Both the position numbers and the translations under genes were made by a program. Of a stretch of DNA of 64,000 nt, positions 45,072 to 59,372 are shown in pieces; position 1 is the stretch's first letter, and every line of letters begins with the position of its first letter. Source of the DNA: Poecilobothrus nobilitatus (Eukaryota; Arthropoda; Insecta; Diptera; Dolichopodidae); the NCBI GenBank assembly GCA_947095535.1, contig OX352772.1, positions 103,169,099 to 103,233,098 of the forward strand. The letters run 5' to 3'. The notes beneath the pieces are model-generated. The model saw nothing but the letters and a program-made list of their open reading frames with translations, searched no databases and was not told where the DNA came from.

Positions 45072-45648
45072 TTGAACGTATTTCGAAATCAATTAATTAT
45101 CAGAGAAGGTAAAGATTGCGAAGCTTTCGAAACGCCTCATTCAACATACCATCGGCATTACATCAACATACTAAATATAAATGGCGAAAGTCTAATCAAA
45201 ACCTTAAAAGAAAAATTACATCCGAAGATAGTAAATGGTATCAAGATTCCAGAGAACTTCATCCAAATACTGAAGGATGTGTACAAGGAACATTTTGCAA
45301 ATTATAAGATCAGAATAACCCTAAGACTAGTGCAAGATATTTGTAAAGAACAGAATATTTTTCAATTATCAAGGAAACTCACAAAAGAGCGCACATAAAC
45401 CACCGAGAAAACAAAGAACAAATTCTCGAAAAATATTATTTACCAAGAACGACGTCACTAATCAAAAAGTTCACCAAATCTTGTAAAGAATGCATAATTA
45501 ACAAGTACGACAGACATCCTAAAAAACCTCAACTACAACCTACAACAATACCAGTATATGCAACAGAAATAATTCATATAGACATTATCGAAATACAGAA
45601 CGAGAAATTTATTAGTTGCATAGACAAATTTTCAAAATTTTTAAAGTT
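45072..45648 (+). pseudogene. pol: Gypsy integrase, N-terminal part only
   Basis: Integrase joins element DNA to the genome. The region 45072-45398 reads as the linker and start. After a frame change at ~45370 the HHCC zinc-binding part follows (HKRAHINHRENKEQ ... KSCKECIINKYDRHPKKPQ). Then comes the first catalytic aspartate region (EIIHIDIIEI, FISCIDKFSKF). The coding sequence stops at ~45648, where R866 repeat DNA begins. The second D, the E, the C-terminal domain and everything 3' are lost. Confidence 0.92.
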
Positions 45649-45849
45649 ACTCAAGTTGTGAAAAACTTAAATCAAAAAATAATACAGAATATTTCTGTAT
45701 TTAAAATAGTGAAGTAGTGCATTATTAATATGTACATACAATTTTTATTTGGATAGACAAGTAAAAGTTGTGTTTTATACTAATTAATTATTTTTACGTT
45801 AAAAATTGCATATTTAGTTTGTTATGTAATCTTTAATATATAATTAAAA

Positions 45850-47257
45850 CGAGAAAGAATACAGTTGCCTTTGTCAACTCTTAAACACCCGTACGAACCG
45901 TTAGTATGTTCACAGCCTGTCACTCTGCTTACGACGTTATTTTTTTAATATTTTAGTATTTTAAAATAATTTGGTGAATTTTATAATTTCTAGAACTATG
46001 GGTTGTACATATATATTCATAATATATGTTTATACATTCTTCAAAAGTAGATTCTAACCTTCCACATAACGATTATCTATCCTGAACTTTTTCAAATATT
46101 CTACAGTACCATTTAATACTAAGCGGTAAATGTATATTAAATTACAAAATAGTAAATATAATTTTAAATATTATATTATATTAATGCGCACATAGTATAT
46201 TTATATTGTTATAAGTATATCGCCATACATTGCAATATTTCTTTAAAAATATTTCCGTTCATAGAATAATTTCTTATAAGTATAATATAATACATATATG
46301 TATGTAAATACGGCGCTATATAATATACAACTATACTCTTATCATTTATTCATCAGTGACATATACGATATGTAAATAAACATGATATTATATAAGTATG
46401 TATGTATATCAATATCATATAAATAAAAATTCTTCAAGCAACCGTTATGTAATTTATTTTTTTACTTTTTTTTGTACTACGCATTATATCCCCAACAATT
46501 TGAAATTAGTAAAACAAAATGCAAAAAATTCGTTAAAGAAATTTGTTAGAAAATTTGAAAAAATCAAATAATACTTTCGTCAAGTATAAAGTAACCCTAT
46601 ATTATTAAAAAAAGTTGTTAACAGAAATAAGAGTATAATGTTGAAGCTTTAATTTTTATGTATTACTTCAAAATGTTAATTTCAAAACTTCAAATGTTAA
46701 CAGGTGTGCAAGTTACAGGTGTTTAAAAATAGGATATTTTCAGTTTTTGACATCTTACAGCTCCAAAACGGGCGGTGATACAAAAAAATTTCTTAAATGA
46801 ATCATACTTATTTTCAAAGATCTAACTTCTGTCAAAATTTCCAGTTTCCAACTTAGAATATAGAAGGGTTAAAGAATTTTGCAATAATTCAGTTTCGCAT
46901 AACGGTAAATTCAGACACCGTATAGCGCAAGTATATATTTATTATATACATGTTTGTAAAGCTCATAATAGCACCTAACGTTTGGAATTATTGATATACC
47001 TTATAGAGATTGAAGATATACCTTATAGAGCTTGTGTTATAGCAATTTAAATATAGAGATTTTTCGAACTTTGGGGGGGCTGTAGCTCCCTAATGAGTGG
47101 GGCTTCAGAAAAATTAATATATTCATAAAATTAATATTTTTATGATATCTATCAGCAGTTAAAATTTCATGGCTCTCAAAAAAATTGTGGAGATCTAAAA
47201 GTTAGTTGTTCGGGAGCTACCCAAAGTTTTGGTCGGAACTCAACCAAAAATGTAGGT
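45850..47257 (-). mobile_element. HINE-like element in the array, long truncated form (1)
   Basis: It starts at CGAGAAAGAATACAG with the subterminal ACCCGTACGAACC motif. It runs through the GGGGGGCTGTAGCTCC hairpin and stops after CTCAACCAAAAATG. The GACGGACGG block and the other subterminal repeat are missing. Confidence 0.7.
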
Positions 47258-47661
47258 AAAAAATTGACTTATATAAACGCATATAAATAAAATAAACTTT
47301 TGTTCATAATGTCACTTTATTGATAAATTGGCCATTCATTACCTAAAGTCTAAACTATGGTAAGGTTGTAACAAAAGAATATATATATAAAAAAAAGTTT
47401 GCTTCTATCTACTTAACGTGAATGCTGTGGCGAGATCGAAAATTTGGAGGAAAATTTTTTACTCAAGTTGTGAAAAACTTAAATCAAAAAATAATACATA
47501 ATATTTCTGTGTTTAAAATAGTGAAGTAGTGCATTTTTAATATGTACATACAATTTTTATTTGGATAGACAAGTAAAAGTTGTGTTTTATATTAATTAAT
47601 TATTTTTACGGTAAAAATTGTATTTTTAGTTTGTTATGTAATCTTTAATATATAATTAAAA

Positions 47662-48086
47662 CGAGAAAGAATACAGTTGCCTTTGTCAACTCTTAAATAC
47701 CCGTACGAACCGTTAGTATGTTCACAGCCTGTCACTCTGCTTACAACGTTATTTTTTTAATATTTTAGTATTTTAAAATAATTTGGTGAATTTTATAATT
47801 TATAGTACTATGGGTTGTACATATATTCAAACTATATGTTTATACATTCTTCAAAAGCAGATTCTAACCTTCCACATAAAGATTATCAATCCAGAACTTT
47901 TTCAAATATTCTACAGTACCATTTAATACTAAGCGGTAAATGTATATTAAATTACAAAATAGTTAATATAATTTTAAATATTATATTATATTAATGCGCA
48001 CATAGTATATTTATATTGTTATAAGTATATCGCCATACATTGCAATATTTCTTTAAAAATATTTCCATTCATAGAATAATTTCTTT
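47662..48086 (-). mobile_element. HINE-like element in the array, short truncated form (1)
   Basis: Only the terminal ~425 bp remain, ending at TAATTTCTTT where R866 sequence (CACGTTGTGAAAAAC) begins. The same breakpoint is found at 53723, 56960 and 60521. Confidence 0.7.
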
Positions 48087-49564
48087 CACGTTGTGAAAAA
48101 CTTAAATCAAACAATAATACAGAATATTTTTTTATTTAAAATAGTGAAATAGTGCATTATTAATATGTACATACAATTTTTATTTGGATAGACAAGTAAA
48201 AGTTGTGTTTTATATTAATTAATTATTTTTACGGTAAAAATTGCCTTTTTAGTTTGTTATGTAATCTTTAATATATAATTAAAACATACATATGGGGCTA
48301 TATGAAGTATGAACCTATAAGCATACAGAATTCAAATTACTAAACATGGTTTTTGTTTGTTTGTAACAGATGCAATTAAACGGTTTGGTTTAAGTGCACT
48401 GGCAGAAAGTTTAAGGGGCTGCAGCTCCGTAATGGGGCTACATGAATAAGTTGTTCCACAAAATTATTTTTTTTATGAGAATTTTTTTTCTCTATCTTTA
48501 ACGGTGTAGAAGTTTTGTAAACAGACGTTGGTCTATGTTCTTGATAAACTATGGTAAGATTGTATAAAAAATTCACAAATGCATATATCTCTTAATTCAT
48601 ATACAAAAATTTGAATTTGATAAATGGTTACCTGCTATGTAAATAAGCCAAACTTTTGTTCATAATGTCACTTTATTGAGAAATTGGTCATTCATTACAT
48701 AAAATCTATAACAGATACAATTAAACGGGTTCGTTTAAGTGCACTGGCAGAAAGAACCTTTATATTTTTAATTCTTTTATTTTAAATACTTAAGTGAGGG
48801 AAATTGAGATAGTTAATCTAAATTAAGAGATTTCACTATTGTTTAATTGCTATTAGCGCATATGTACGTTTCCGGGAAAAAACGCGTTTTATTATTTGCG
48901 TATCTCTGGCTATACCTGGTTTATGAATTTATAGTTAGAGAAAATCCACAGAAGAGGTTGTTACGTGATTCTGTAAAATTTACTTTTTATGAATGAAGGT
49001 AATCAAAATTATTAAAAATATTTGGTAATCGTTTATTATCTAGGTGTATATTACAAAAATAGATTTAAAAGCAGAGTACATAATTAGAAAAGTAATTATG
49101 AAATAAATTATTATAGGTAGATTGCAATAGGAAAAAAATCACAACGAAAATCTATCGTATTCTTAAACGTTGATAAAAGGGTACCTGCTATGTAAATAAC
49201 CCAAAATTTTGTTCATAATGTCACTTTATTGATAAATTGGCCATTCATTACCTAAAGTCTAAACTATGGTAAGGTTGTAACAAAAGAATATATATATAAA
49301 AAAAAGTTTGCTTTTATCTACTTAACGTGGATGCCGTGGCGAGATCGAAAATTTGGAGGAAAATATTTTACTCAAGTTGTGAAAAACTTAAATCAAAAAA
49401 TAATACAGAATATTTCTGTATTTAAAATAGTGAAGTAGTGCATTATTAATATGTACATACAATTTTTATTTGGATAGACAAGTAAAACTTGTGTTTTATA
49501 CTAATTAATTATTTTTACGTTTAAAATTGCATTTTGTTATGTAATCTTTAATATATAATTAAAA

Positions 49565-50960
49565 CGAGAAAGAATACAGTTGCATTTGTCTTAACTCTTA
49601 AATACCCGTACGAACTGTTAGTATGTTCACAGCCTGTCACTCTGTTTACGACGTTATTTTTTTAATATTTTAGTATTTTAAAATAATTTGGTGAATTTTA
49701 TAATTTCTAGAACTATGGGTTGTACATATATATTTATAATATATGTTTATACATTCTTCAAAAGTAGATTCTAACCTTCCACATAACGATTATCAATTCA
49801 GAAGTTTTTCAAATATTCTACAGTACCATTTAATACTAAGCGGTAAATGTATATTAAATTACAAAATAGTAAATATAATTTTAAATATTATATTATATTA
49901 ATGCGCACATAGTATATTTATATTGTTATAACTTATAAGTATATCGCCATACATTGCAATATTTCTTTAAAAATATTTCCATTCATAGAATAATTTCTTA
50001 TTAGTATAATATAATACATATATATATGTAAATACGGCGCTATCTAATATACAACTATACTCTTACCATTTATTCATCAGTGACATATACGATATGTAAA
50101 TAAACATGATATTATATAAGTATGTATGTATATCAATATCATATAAATAAAAATTCTTCAAGCAACCGTTATGTTATTTATTTATTTACTTTTTTTTGTA
50201 CTACGCATTATATCCTCAACAATTTTGAAATTAGTAAAACAAAATGCAAAAAATTCGTTAAAGAAATTTGTTAGAAAATTTGAAAATATCAAATAATACT
50301 TTCGTCAAGTATAAAGTAACCCTATATTATTAAAAAAAGTTGTTAACAGAAATAAGAGTATAATGTTGAAGCTTTAATTTTTATGTATTACTTCAAAATG
50401 TTAACTTCAAATGTTAACAGGTGTGCAAGTTACAGGTGTTTAAAAATAGGATATTTTCAGTTTTGGACATCTTACAGCTCCAAAACGGGCGGTGATACAA
50501 AAAAAACTTTCTGAAATGAATCATACTTATTTTCAAAGATCTAATTTCTTTCAGAATTTCAAGTTTCCAACTTAGAATATAGAAGGGTTAAAGGATTTTG
50601 CAATAATTCAGTTTCGCAAAACGGTAAATTCAGACACTGTATAGCGCAAGTATATATTTATTATATACATGTTTGTAAAACTCATAATAGCACTTAACGT
50701 TTGGAATTTTCAGATTAAAGATATAACTTATAGAGCTTGTGTTATAACAATTTAAATATAGAGATTTTTCAAACTCTGGTGGGCTGTAGCTCCCTAATTA
50801 GTGGGGCTTCAGAAAAATTAATATATTCATAAAATTAATATTTTTATGATATCTATCAGCAGTTAAAATTTCATGGCTCTTAAAAAAATTGTGGAGATCT
50901 AAAAGTTAGTTGTTCGGGAGCTACCCAAAGTTTTAGTCGGAACTCAACCAAAAATGTAGG
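49565..50960 (-). mobile_element. HINE-like element in the array, long truncated form (2)
   Basis: Same extent and same CTCAACCAAAAATG breakpoint as 45850-47257. A few indels distinguish it. Confidence 0.7.
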
Positions 50961-51365
50961 TAAAAAATTCACTTATATAAATGCATATAAATAAAATAAA
51001 CTTTTGTTCATAATGTCACTTTATTTATAAATTGGCCATTCATTACCTGAAGTCTAAACTATGGTAAGGTTGTAACAAAAGAATATATATATAAAAAAAA
51101 GTTTGCTTCTATCTACTTAACGTGAATGCTGTGGCGAGATCGAAAATTTGGAGCAAAATTTTTTACTCAAGTTGTGAAAAACTTAAATCAAAAAATAATA
51201 CAGAATATTTCTGTATTTAAAATAGTGAAGTAGTGCATTTTTAATATGCACATACAAATTTTATTTGGATAGACAAGTAAAAGTTGTGTTTTATATTAAT
51301 TAATTATTTTTACGGTAAAAATTGTATTTTTAGTTTGTTATGTAATCTTTAATATATAATTAAAA

Positions 51366-52890
51366 CGAGAAAGAATACAGTTGCCTTTGTCAACTCTTAA
51401 ATACCCGTACGAACCGTTAGTATGTTCACAGCCTGTCACTCTGCGTACAACGTTATTTTTTTAATATTTTAGTATTTTAAAATAATTTGGTGAATTTTAT
51501 AATTTCTAGAACTATGGGTTGTACATATATATTCATAATATATGTTTATACATTCTTCAAAAGTAGATTCTAACCTTCCACATAACGATTATCAATCCAG
51601 AACTTTTTCAAATATTCTACAGTACCATTTAATACTAAGCGGTAAATGGGTTGTACATATATATTCATAATATATGTTTATACATTCTTCAAAAGTAGAT
51701 TCTAACCTTCCACATAACGATTATCAATCCAGAACTTTTTCAAATATTCTACAGTACCATTTAATACTAAGCGGTAAATGTATATTAAATTACAAAATAG
51801 TTAATATAATTTTAAATATTATATTATATTAATGCGCACATAGTATATTTATATTGTTATAACTTATAAGTATATCGCCATACATTGCAATATTTCTTTA
51901 AAAATATTTCCATTCATAGAATAATTTCTTATTAGTATAATATAATACATATATATATGTAAATACGGCGCTATATAATATACAACTATACTCTTACCAT
52001 TTATTCATCAGTGACATATACGATATGTAAATAAACATGATATTATATAAGTATGTATGTATATCAATATCATATAAATAAAAATTCTTCAAGCAACCGT
52101 TATGTTATTTATTTATTTACTTTTTTTTGTACTACGCATTAGATCCTCAACAATTTTGAAATTAGTAAAACAAAATGCAAAAAATTCGTTAAAGAAATTT
52201 GTTAGAAAATTTGAAAATATCAAATAATACTTTCGTCAAGTATAAAGTAACCCTATATTATTAAAAAAAATTGTTAACAGAAATAAGAGTATAATGTTGA
52301 AGCTTTAATTTTTATGTATTACTTCAAAATGTTAACTTCAAATGTTAACAGGTGTGGAAGTTACAGGTGTTTAAAAATAGGATATTTTCAGTTTTGGACA
52401 TCTTACAGCTCCAAAACGGGCGGTGATACAAAAAAAACTTTCTGAAATGAATCATACTTATTTTCAAAGATCTAATTTCTTTCAAAATTTCAAGTTTCCA
52501 ACTTAGAATATAGAAGGGTTAAAGGATTTTGCAATAATTCAGTTTCGCAAAACGGTAAATTCAGACACCGTATAGCGAAAGTATATATTTATTATATACA
52601 TGTTTGTAAAACTCATAATAGCACTTAACGTTTGGAATTTTCAGATTGAAGATATACCTTATAGAGCTTGTGTTATAACAATTTAAATATAGAGATTTTT
52701 CAAACTTTGGTGGGCTGTAGCTCCCTAATTAGTGGCGCTTCAGAAAAATTAATATATTCATAAAATTAATATTTTTATGATATCTATCAGCAGTTAAAAT
52801 TTCATGGCTCTTAAAAAAATTGTGGAGATCTAAAGGTTAGTTGTTCGGGAGCTACCCAAAGTTTTAGTCGGAACTCAACCAAAAATGTAG
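51366..52890 (-). mobile_element. HINE-like element in the array, long truncated form (3)
   Basis: As 49565-50960, with an extra 132-bp internal direct duplication (51516-51647 and 51648-51779). Same truncation point. Confidence 0.7.
51516..51779 (+). repeat. 132-bp direct duplication inside HINE copy
   Basis: GGGTTGTACATATATATTC recurs 132 bases apart, and the following sequence is the same in both units as far as CTAAGCGGTAAATG. Other HINE copies have one unit only. Confidence 0.9.
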
Positions 52891-53296
52891 GTAAAAAATT
52901 CACTTATATAAATGCATATAAATAAAATAAACTTTTGTTCATAATGTCACTTTATTTATAAATTGGCCATTCATTACCTAAAGTCTAAACTATGGTAAGG
53001 TTGTAACAAAAGAATATATATATAAAAAAAAGTTTGCTTCTATCTACTTAACGTGAATGCTGTGGCGAGATCGAAAATTTGTAGGAAAATTTTTTACTCA
53101 AGTTGTGAAAAACTTAAATCAAAAAATAATACAGAATATTTCTGTATTTAAAATAGTGAAGTAGTGCATTTTTAATATGCACATACAATTTTTATTTGGA
53201 TAGACATGTAAAAGTTGTGTTTTATATTAATTAATTATTTTTACGGTAAAAATTGTATTTTTAGTTTGTTATGTAATCTTTAATATATAATTAAAA

Positions 53297-53723
53297 CGAG
53301 AAAGAATACAGTTGCCTTTGTCAACTCTTAAATACCCGTACGAACCGTTAGTATGTTCACAGCCTGTCACTCTGCTTACAACGTTATTTTTTTAATATTT
53401 TAGTATTTTAAAATAATTTGGTGAATTTTATAATTTCTAGAACTATGGGTTGTACATATATATTCATAATATATGTTTATACATTCTTCAAAAGTAGATT
53501 CTAACCTTCCACATAACGATTATCAATCCAGAACTTTTTCAAATATTCTACAGTACCATTTAATACTAAGCGGTAAATGTATATTAAATTACAAAATAGT
53601 TAATATAATTTTAAATATTATATTATATTAATGCGCACATAGTATATTTATATTGTTATAAGTATATCGCCATACATTGCAATATTTCTTTAAAAATATT
53701 TCCATTCATAGAATAATTTCTTT
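53297..53723 (-). mobile_element. HINE-like element in the array, short truncated form (2)
   Basis: Same terminus and same TAATTTCTTT|CACG breakpoint as 47662-48086. Confidence 0.7.
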
Positions 53724-55531
53724 CACGTTGTGAAAAACTTAAATCAAACAATAATACAGAATATTTTTTTATTTAAAATAGTGAAATAGTGCATTATTAA
53801 TATGTACATACAATTTTTATTTGGATAGACAAGTAAAAGTTGTGTTTTATATTAATTAATTATTTTTACGGTAAAAATTGCCTTTTTAGTTTGTTATGTA
53901 ATCTTTAATATATAATTAAAACATACATACGGGGCTATATGAAGTATGAACCTATAAGCATACAGAATTCAAATTACTAAACATGGTTTTTGTTTGTTTG
54001 TAACAGATGCAATTAAACGGTTTCGTTTAAGTGCACTGGCAGAAAGTTTAAGGGGCTGTAGCTCCGTAATGGGGCTACATGAATAAGTTGTTCCACAAAA
54101 TTATTTTTTTTATGAGAATTTTTTTTCTCTATCTTTAACGGTGTAGAAGTTTTTTAAACAGACGTTGGTCTATGTTCTTGATAAACTATGGTAAGATTGA
54201 TAAAAAATTGACAAATGCATAGATCTCTTATTTCATATACAAAAATTTGAATTTGATAAATGGTTACCTGCTATGTAAATAAGCCAAACTTTTGTTCATA
54301 ATGTCACTTTATTGAGAAATTGGTCATTCATTACATAAAATCTATAACAGATACAATTAAACGGGTTCGTTTAAGTGCACTGGCAGAAAGAACCTTTATA
54401 TTTTTAATTCTTTTATTTTAAATACTTAAGTGAGGGAAATTGAGATAATTAATTAAAGAGATTTCACTATTGTTTAATTGCTATTAGCGCATATGTACGT
54501 TTCCGCGAAAACACGTGTTTCATTATTTGCGTATCTCTGGCTATACCTGGTTTATGAATTTATAGTTAGAGAAATCCACAGAAGAGGTTGGTACGTGATT
54601 CTGTAAAATTTACTTTTTATGAATGAAGGTAATAAGAATTATTAAAAATATTTGGTAATCGTTTATTATCTAGGTGTATATTACAAAAATATAGATTTAA
54701 AAGCAGAGTACATAATTAGAAATGTAATTATAGGTAGATAGGCAAAAAAATCTATCGTATCCTTTAACATTGATAAATTGGTACCTGCTATATATATGTA
54801 TATAATTAAAAAAAATATATGAAGTATGAACCTATATGCATACAGAACTCAAATTAATGGCAAAAAAATCACAACGAAAATCTATCGTATCCTTTAACAT
54901 TGATAAATTGGTACCTACTATGTAAATAACACAAAATTTTTTTTCATAATGTCACTTTATTGAATTGGTCATTCCAATTGAAGTATGAACCTATAAGCAT
55001 AGAGAATTCAAATTAATAAACGTGGTATTTGTTTGTTTGTAACAGATGCTATTAAACGGGTTCGTTTAAGTGCACTGGCAGAAAGAACCTTTATATTTTT
55101 AATTCTTTTATTTTAAATACTTAAGTGAGGGAAATTGAGTTAGTTAATCTAAATTATGAGATTTCACTATTGTTTAATTGCTATTAGCGCATATGTACGT
55201 TTCCGGAAAAAAACGATTTTCATTATTTGCGTATCTCTGGCTATACCTGGTTTATGATTTTATATTTAGAGAAAATCCACAGAAGAGGTTGTTACGTGAT
55301 TCTGTAAAATTTACTTTTTATGAATGATAATAAAAATTGATAATAAAAGGGTAATAAAAATTATTAGAAATATTTGGTAATCGTTTATTATCTAGGTGTA
55401 TATTATAAAAATAGATTTAAAAGCAGAGTACATAATTAGAAATGTAATTATGAAATAAATTATTATAGGTAGATAGCAATATCAAAAAAATCACAATGAA
55501 AATCTATCGTATCCTTTAACATTGTAACATT

Positions 55532-55810
55532 GTGATTCACGAATGGCGCTGACTCTGTAGTATAATAACAATAATAATAATAATACTAATAATAGTAATA
55601 ATAATAATTATAATAATAATAGTAATAGTAATAATAAAAGAAAAAAAACACAATAACTATAATAATAATAATAGTAATAATAATAGCTGCTACAGTAGCG
55701 CCATCTTTGGTTATATCATGCAAGTAAGGTGTTATATACTGCTGCACGTTGTAATCCACTGATGGCGCTGACTCTGTGGTAAAATAATAAGAATAATAAT
55801 AATAGTATAA
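55532..55810 (+). repeat. AAT/AGT microsatellite with ATGGCGCTGACTCTGT motifs (1)
   Basis: ATGGCGCTGACTCTGTAGTA precedes an (AAT)n/(AGT)n tract. A related word in inverted form (GCTACAGTAGCGCCATC, ~55690) follows it, and a third in direct form (ATGGCGCTGACTCTGTGGTA, ~55762) precedes another AAT tract. The open frame across it on the minus strand is a by-product of the trinucleotide tract. Confidence 0.8.
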
Positions 55811-56536
55811 AAAATTCACTTATATAAATGCATATAAATAAAATAAACTTTTGTTCATAATGTCACTTTATTGATAATTTGGTCATTCATTACATAAAGT
55901 CCAAACTATGGTAAGATTGTAAGAAAACAAGATACATACAAAAAAATATTTAATTTGTTTTTATCTACTTAACGTCGCTGCCATTGGTATTGGTATTCAA
56001 TGATGAGGGCCAAATGGTCTACGTTCTTGATAAATTATGGTAAGATTGTATAAAAAATTCAAAATTCAATTAGAAATGTAAATATGAAATAAATTATTAT
56101 AGGTAGATAGAAATGGTAAAAAAATCTATCGTATTCTTTAACGTTGATAAAAGGGTACCTGCTATGTAAATAACCCAAAATTTTGTTCATAATGTCACTT
56201 TATTGATAAATTGGCCATTCATTACCTAAAGTCTAAACTATGGTAAGGTTGTAACAAAAGAATATATATATAAAAAAGTTTGCTTTTATCTACTTAACGT
56301 GGATGCCGTGGCAAGATCGAAAATTTGGAGGAAAATATTTTACTCAAGTTGTGAAAAACTTAAATCAAAAAATAATACAGAATATTTCTGTATTGAAAAT
56401 AGTGAAGTAGTGCATTATAAATATGTACATACAATTTTTATTTGGATAGACAAGTAAAAGTTGTGTTTTATACTAATTAATTATTTTTACGTTTAAAATT
56501 GCATTTGGTTATGTAATCTTTAATATATAATTAAAA

Positions 56537-56960
56537 CGAGAAAGAATACAGTTGCCTTTGTCAACTCTTAAATACCCGTACGAACCGTTAGTATGTTCAC
56601 AGCCTGTCACTCTGCTTACAACGTTATTTTTTTAATATTTTAGTATATTAAAATAATTTGGTGGATTTTATAATTTCTAGTACTATGGGTTGTACATATA
56701 TTCAAACTATATGTTTATACATTCTTCAAAAGCAGATTCTAACCTTCCACATAACAATTATCAATCCAGAACTTTTTCAAATAATCTACAGTACCATTTA
56801 ATACTAAGCGGTAAATGTATATTAAATTACAAAATAGTTAATATAATTTTAAATATTATATTATATTAATGCGCACATAGTATATTTATATTGTTATAAG
56901 TATATCGCCATACATTGCAATATTTCTTTAAAAATATTTCCATTCATAAATAATTTCTTT
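56537..56960 (-). mobile_element. HINE-like element in the array, short truncated form (3)
   Basis: Same terminus and same breakpoint as the other short forms. It opens the 3561-bp unit 56537-60097. Confidence 0.7.
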
Positions 56961-59104
56961 CACGTTGTGAAAAACTTAAATCAAACAATAATACACAATA
57001 TTTTTTTATTTAAAATAGTGAAATAGTGCATTATTAATATGTACATACAATTTTTATTTGGATAGACAAGTAAAAGTTGTGTTTTATATTAATTAATTAT
57101 TTTTACGGTAAAAATAGCTTTTTAAGTTTATTATGTAATCTTTAATATATAATTAAAACATACATATGGGGCTATATGAAGTATGAACCTATAAGCATAC
57201 AGAATTCAAATTACTAAACATCGTTTTTGTTTGTTTGTAACAGATGCAATTAAACGGGTTCGTTTAAGTGCACTGGCAGAAAGTTTAAGGGGCTGTAGCT
57301 CCGTAATAGATGGGGCTACATGAACAAGTTGTTCCACAAAATTATTTTTTTTATGAGAATTTTTTTTCTCTATCTTTAACGGTGTAGAAGTTTTTTAAAC
57401 AGACGTTGGTCTATGTTCTTGATAAACTATGGTAAGATTGATAAAAAATTGACAAATGCATAGATCTCTTATTTCATATACAAAAATTTGAATTTGATAA
57501 ATGGTTACCTGCTATGTAAATAAGCCAAACTTTTGTTCATAATGTCACTTTATTGAGAAATTGGTCATTCATTACATAAAATCTATAACAGATACAATTA
57601 AACGGGTTCGTTTAAGTGCACTGGCAGAAAGAACCTTTATATTTTTAATTCTTTTATTTTAAATACTTAAGTGAGGGAAATTGAGATAATTAATTAAAGA
57701 GATTTCACTATTGTTTAATTGCTATTAGCGCATATGTACGTTTCCGGGAAAAAACGCGTTTCATTATTTGCGTATCTCTGGCTATACCTGGTTTATGAAT
57801 TTATAGTTAGAGAAAATCCACAGAAGAGGTTGTTACGTGATTCTGTAAAATTTACTTTTTATGAATGAAGGTAATAAGAATTATTAAAAATATTTGGTAA
57901 TCGTTTATTATCTAGGTGTATATTACAAAAATAGATTTAAAAGCAGAGTACATAATTAGAAATGTAATTATAGGTAGACAGCAATGGCAAAAATATCACA
58001 AAGAAAATCTATCGTATCCTTTAACATTGATAAATTGGTACCTGCTATATATATGTATATAATTAAGAAAAATATATGAAGTATGAACCTATATGCATAC
58101 AGAACTCAAATTAATAAACATGGTTTTTGTTTGTTTGTAACAGATGCAATTAAATGGGTTCGTTTAAGTGCACTGGCAGAAAGACCTTCATATTTTTAAT
58201 TCTTTTATTTTAAATAATTAAGTGGGGGAAATTGAGTTAGTTAATCTAAATTATGAGATTTCACTATTGTTTAATTACTATTAGCGCATATGTACGTTTC
58301 CGGAAAAAAACGCGTTTCATTATTTGCGTATCTCTGGCTATACCTAGTTTATGATTTTATATTTAGAGAAAATCCAGAGAAGAGGTTGTTACGTGATTCT
58401 GTAAAATTTACTTTTTATGAATGAAGGTAGCAAAAATTATATGAAGCATGAAATCTATCGTATCCTTTAACATTGATAAATTGGTACCTACTATGTAAAT
58501 AACACAAAATTTTTTTTCATAATGTCACTTTATTGAATTGGTCATTCCAATTGAAGTATGAACCTATAAGTATAGAGAATTCAAATTAATAAACGTGGTA
58601 TTTGTTTGTTTGTAACAGATGCTATTAAACGGGTTCGTTTGAGTGCACTGGCAGAAAGAACCTTTATATTTTTAATTCTTTTATTTTAAATACTTAAGTG
58701 AGGGAAATTGAGTTAGTTAATCTAAATTATGAGATTTCACTATTGTTTAATTGCTATTAGCGCATATGTACGTTTCCGGAAAAAAACGATTTTCATTATT
58801 TGCGTATCTCTGGCTATACCTGGTTTATGATTTTATATTTAGAGAAAATCCACAGAAGAGGTTGTTACGTGATTCTGTAAAATTTACTTTTTATGAATGA
58901 TAATAAAAATTGATAATAAAATGGTAATAAAAATTATTAGAAATATTTGGTAATCGTTTATTATCTAGGTGTATATTATAAAAATAGATTTAAAAGCAGA
59001 GTACATAATTAGAAATGTAATTATGAAATAAATTATTATAGGTAGATAGCAATAGCAAAAAAATCACAATGAAAATCTATCGTATCCTTTAACATTGTAA
59101 CATT

Positions 59105-59372
59105 GTGATTCACGAATGGCGCTGACTCTGTAGTATAATAACAATAATAATACTAATAATAGTAATAATAATAATTATAATAATAATAGTAATAGTAATA
59201 ATAAAAGAAAAAAAACACAATAACTATAATAATAGTAATAATAATAGCTGCTACAGTAGCGCCATCTTTGGTTATATCATGCAAGTAAGGTGTTATATAC
59301 TGCTGCACGTTGTAATCCACTGATGGCGCTGACTCTGTGGTAAAATAATAAGAATAATAATAATAGTATAAA
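59105..59372 (+). repeat. AAT/AGT microsatellite with ATGGCGCTGACTCTGT motifs (2)
   Basis: As at 55532-55810 but with 6 bases fewer in each of two trinucleotide tracts. Confidence 0.8.

Larger units (their letters stand above)
40616..45648 (+). mobile_element. Ty3/gypsy (errantivirus-like) LTR retrotransposon, 3'-truncated
   Basis: The R866 repeat stops after ATGCA at 40615 and resumes at ~45649 (TCAAGTTGTGAAAAAC). Between lie a probable 5' LTR and leader, gag, protease, reverse transcriptase, RNase H and the N-terminal part of integrase, all on the plus strand in canonical order. The integrase core, any env gene and the 3' LTR are missing. The gag motif set and the AGTTA start of the putative LTR fit the gypsy/17.6 group of insects. 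Every ORF is broken. Confidence 0.93.

Noticed and set aside
55586..55819. Tyrosine-rich 75-77 codon open frames in the three microsatellite modules (also 59153-59380, 63190-63417)
   Set aside because: Produced by translation of AAT/AGT trinucleotide tracts; length varies with repeat number.
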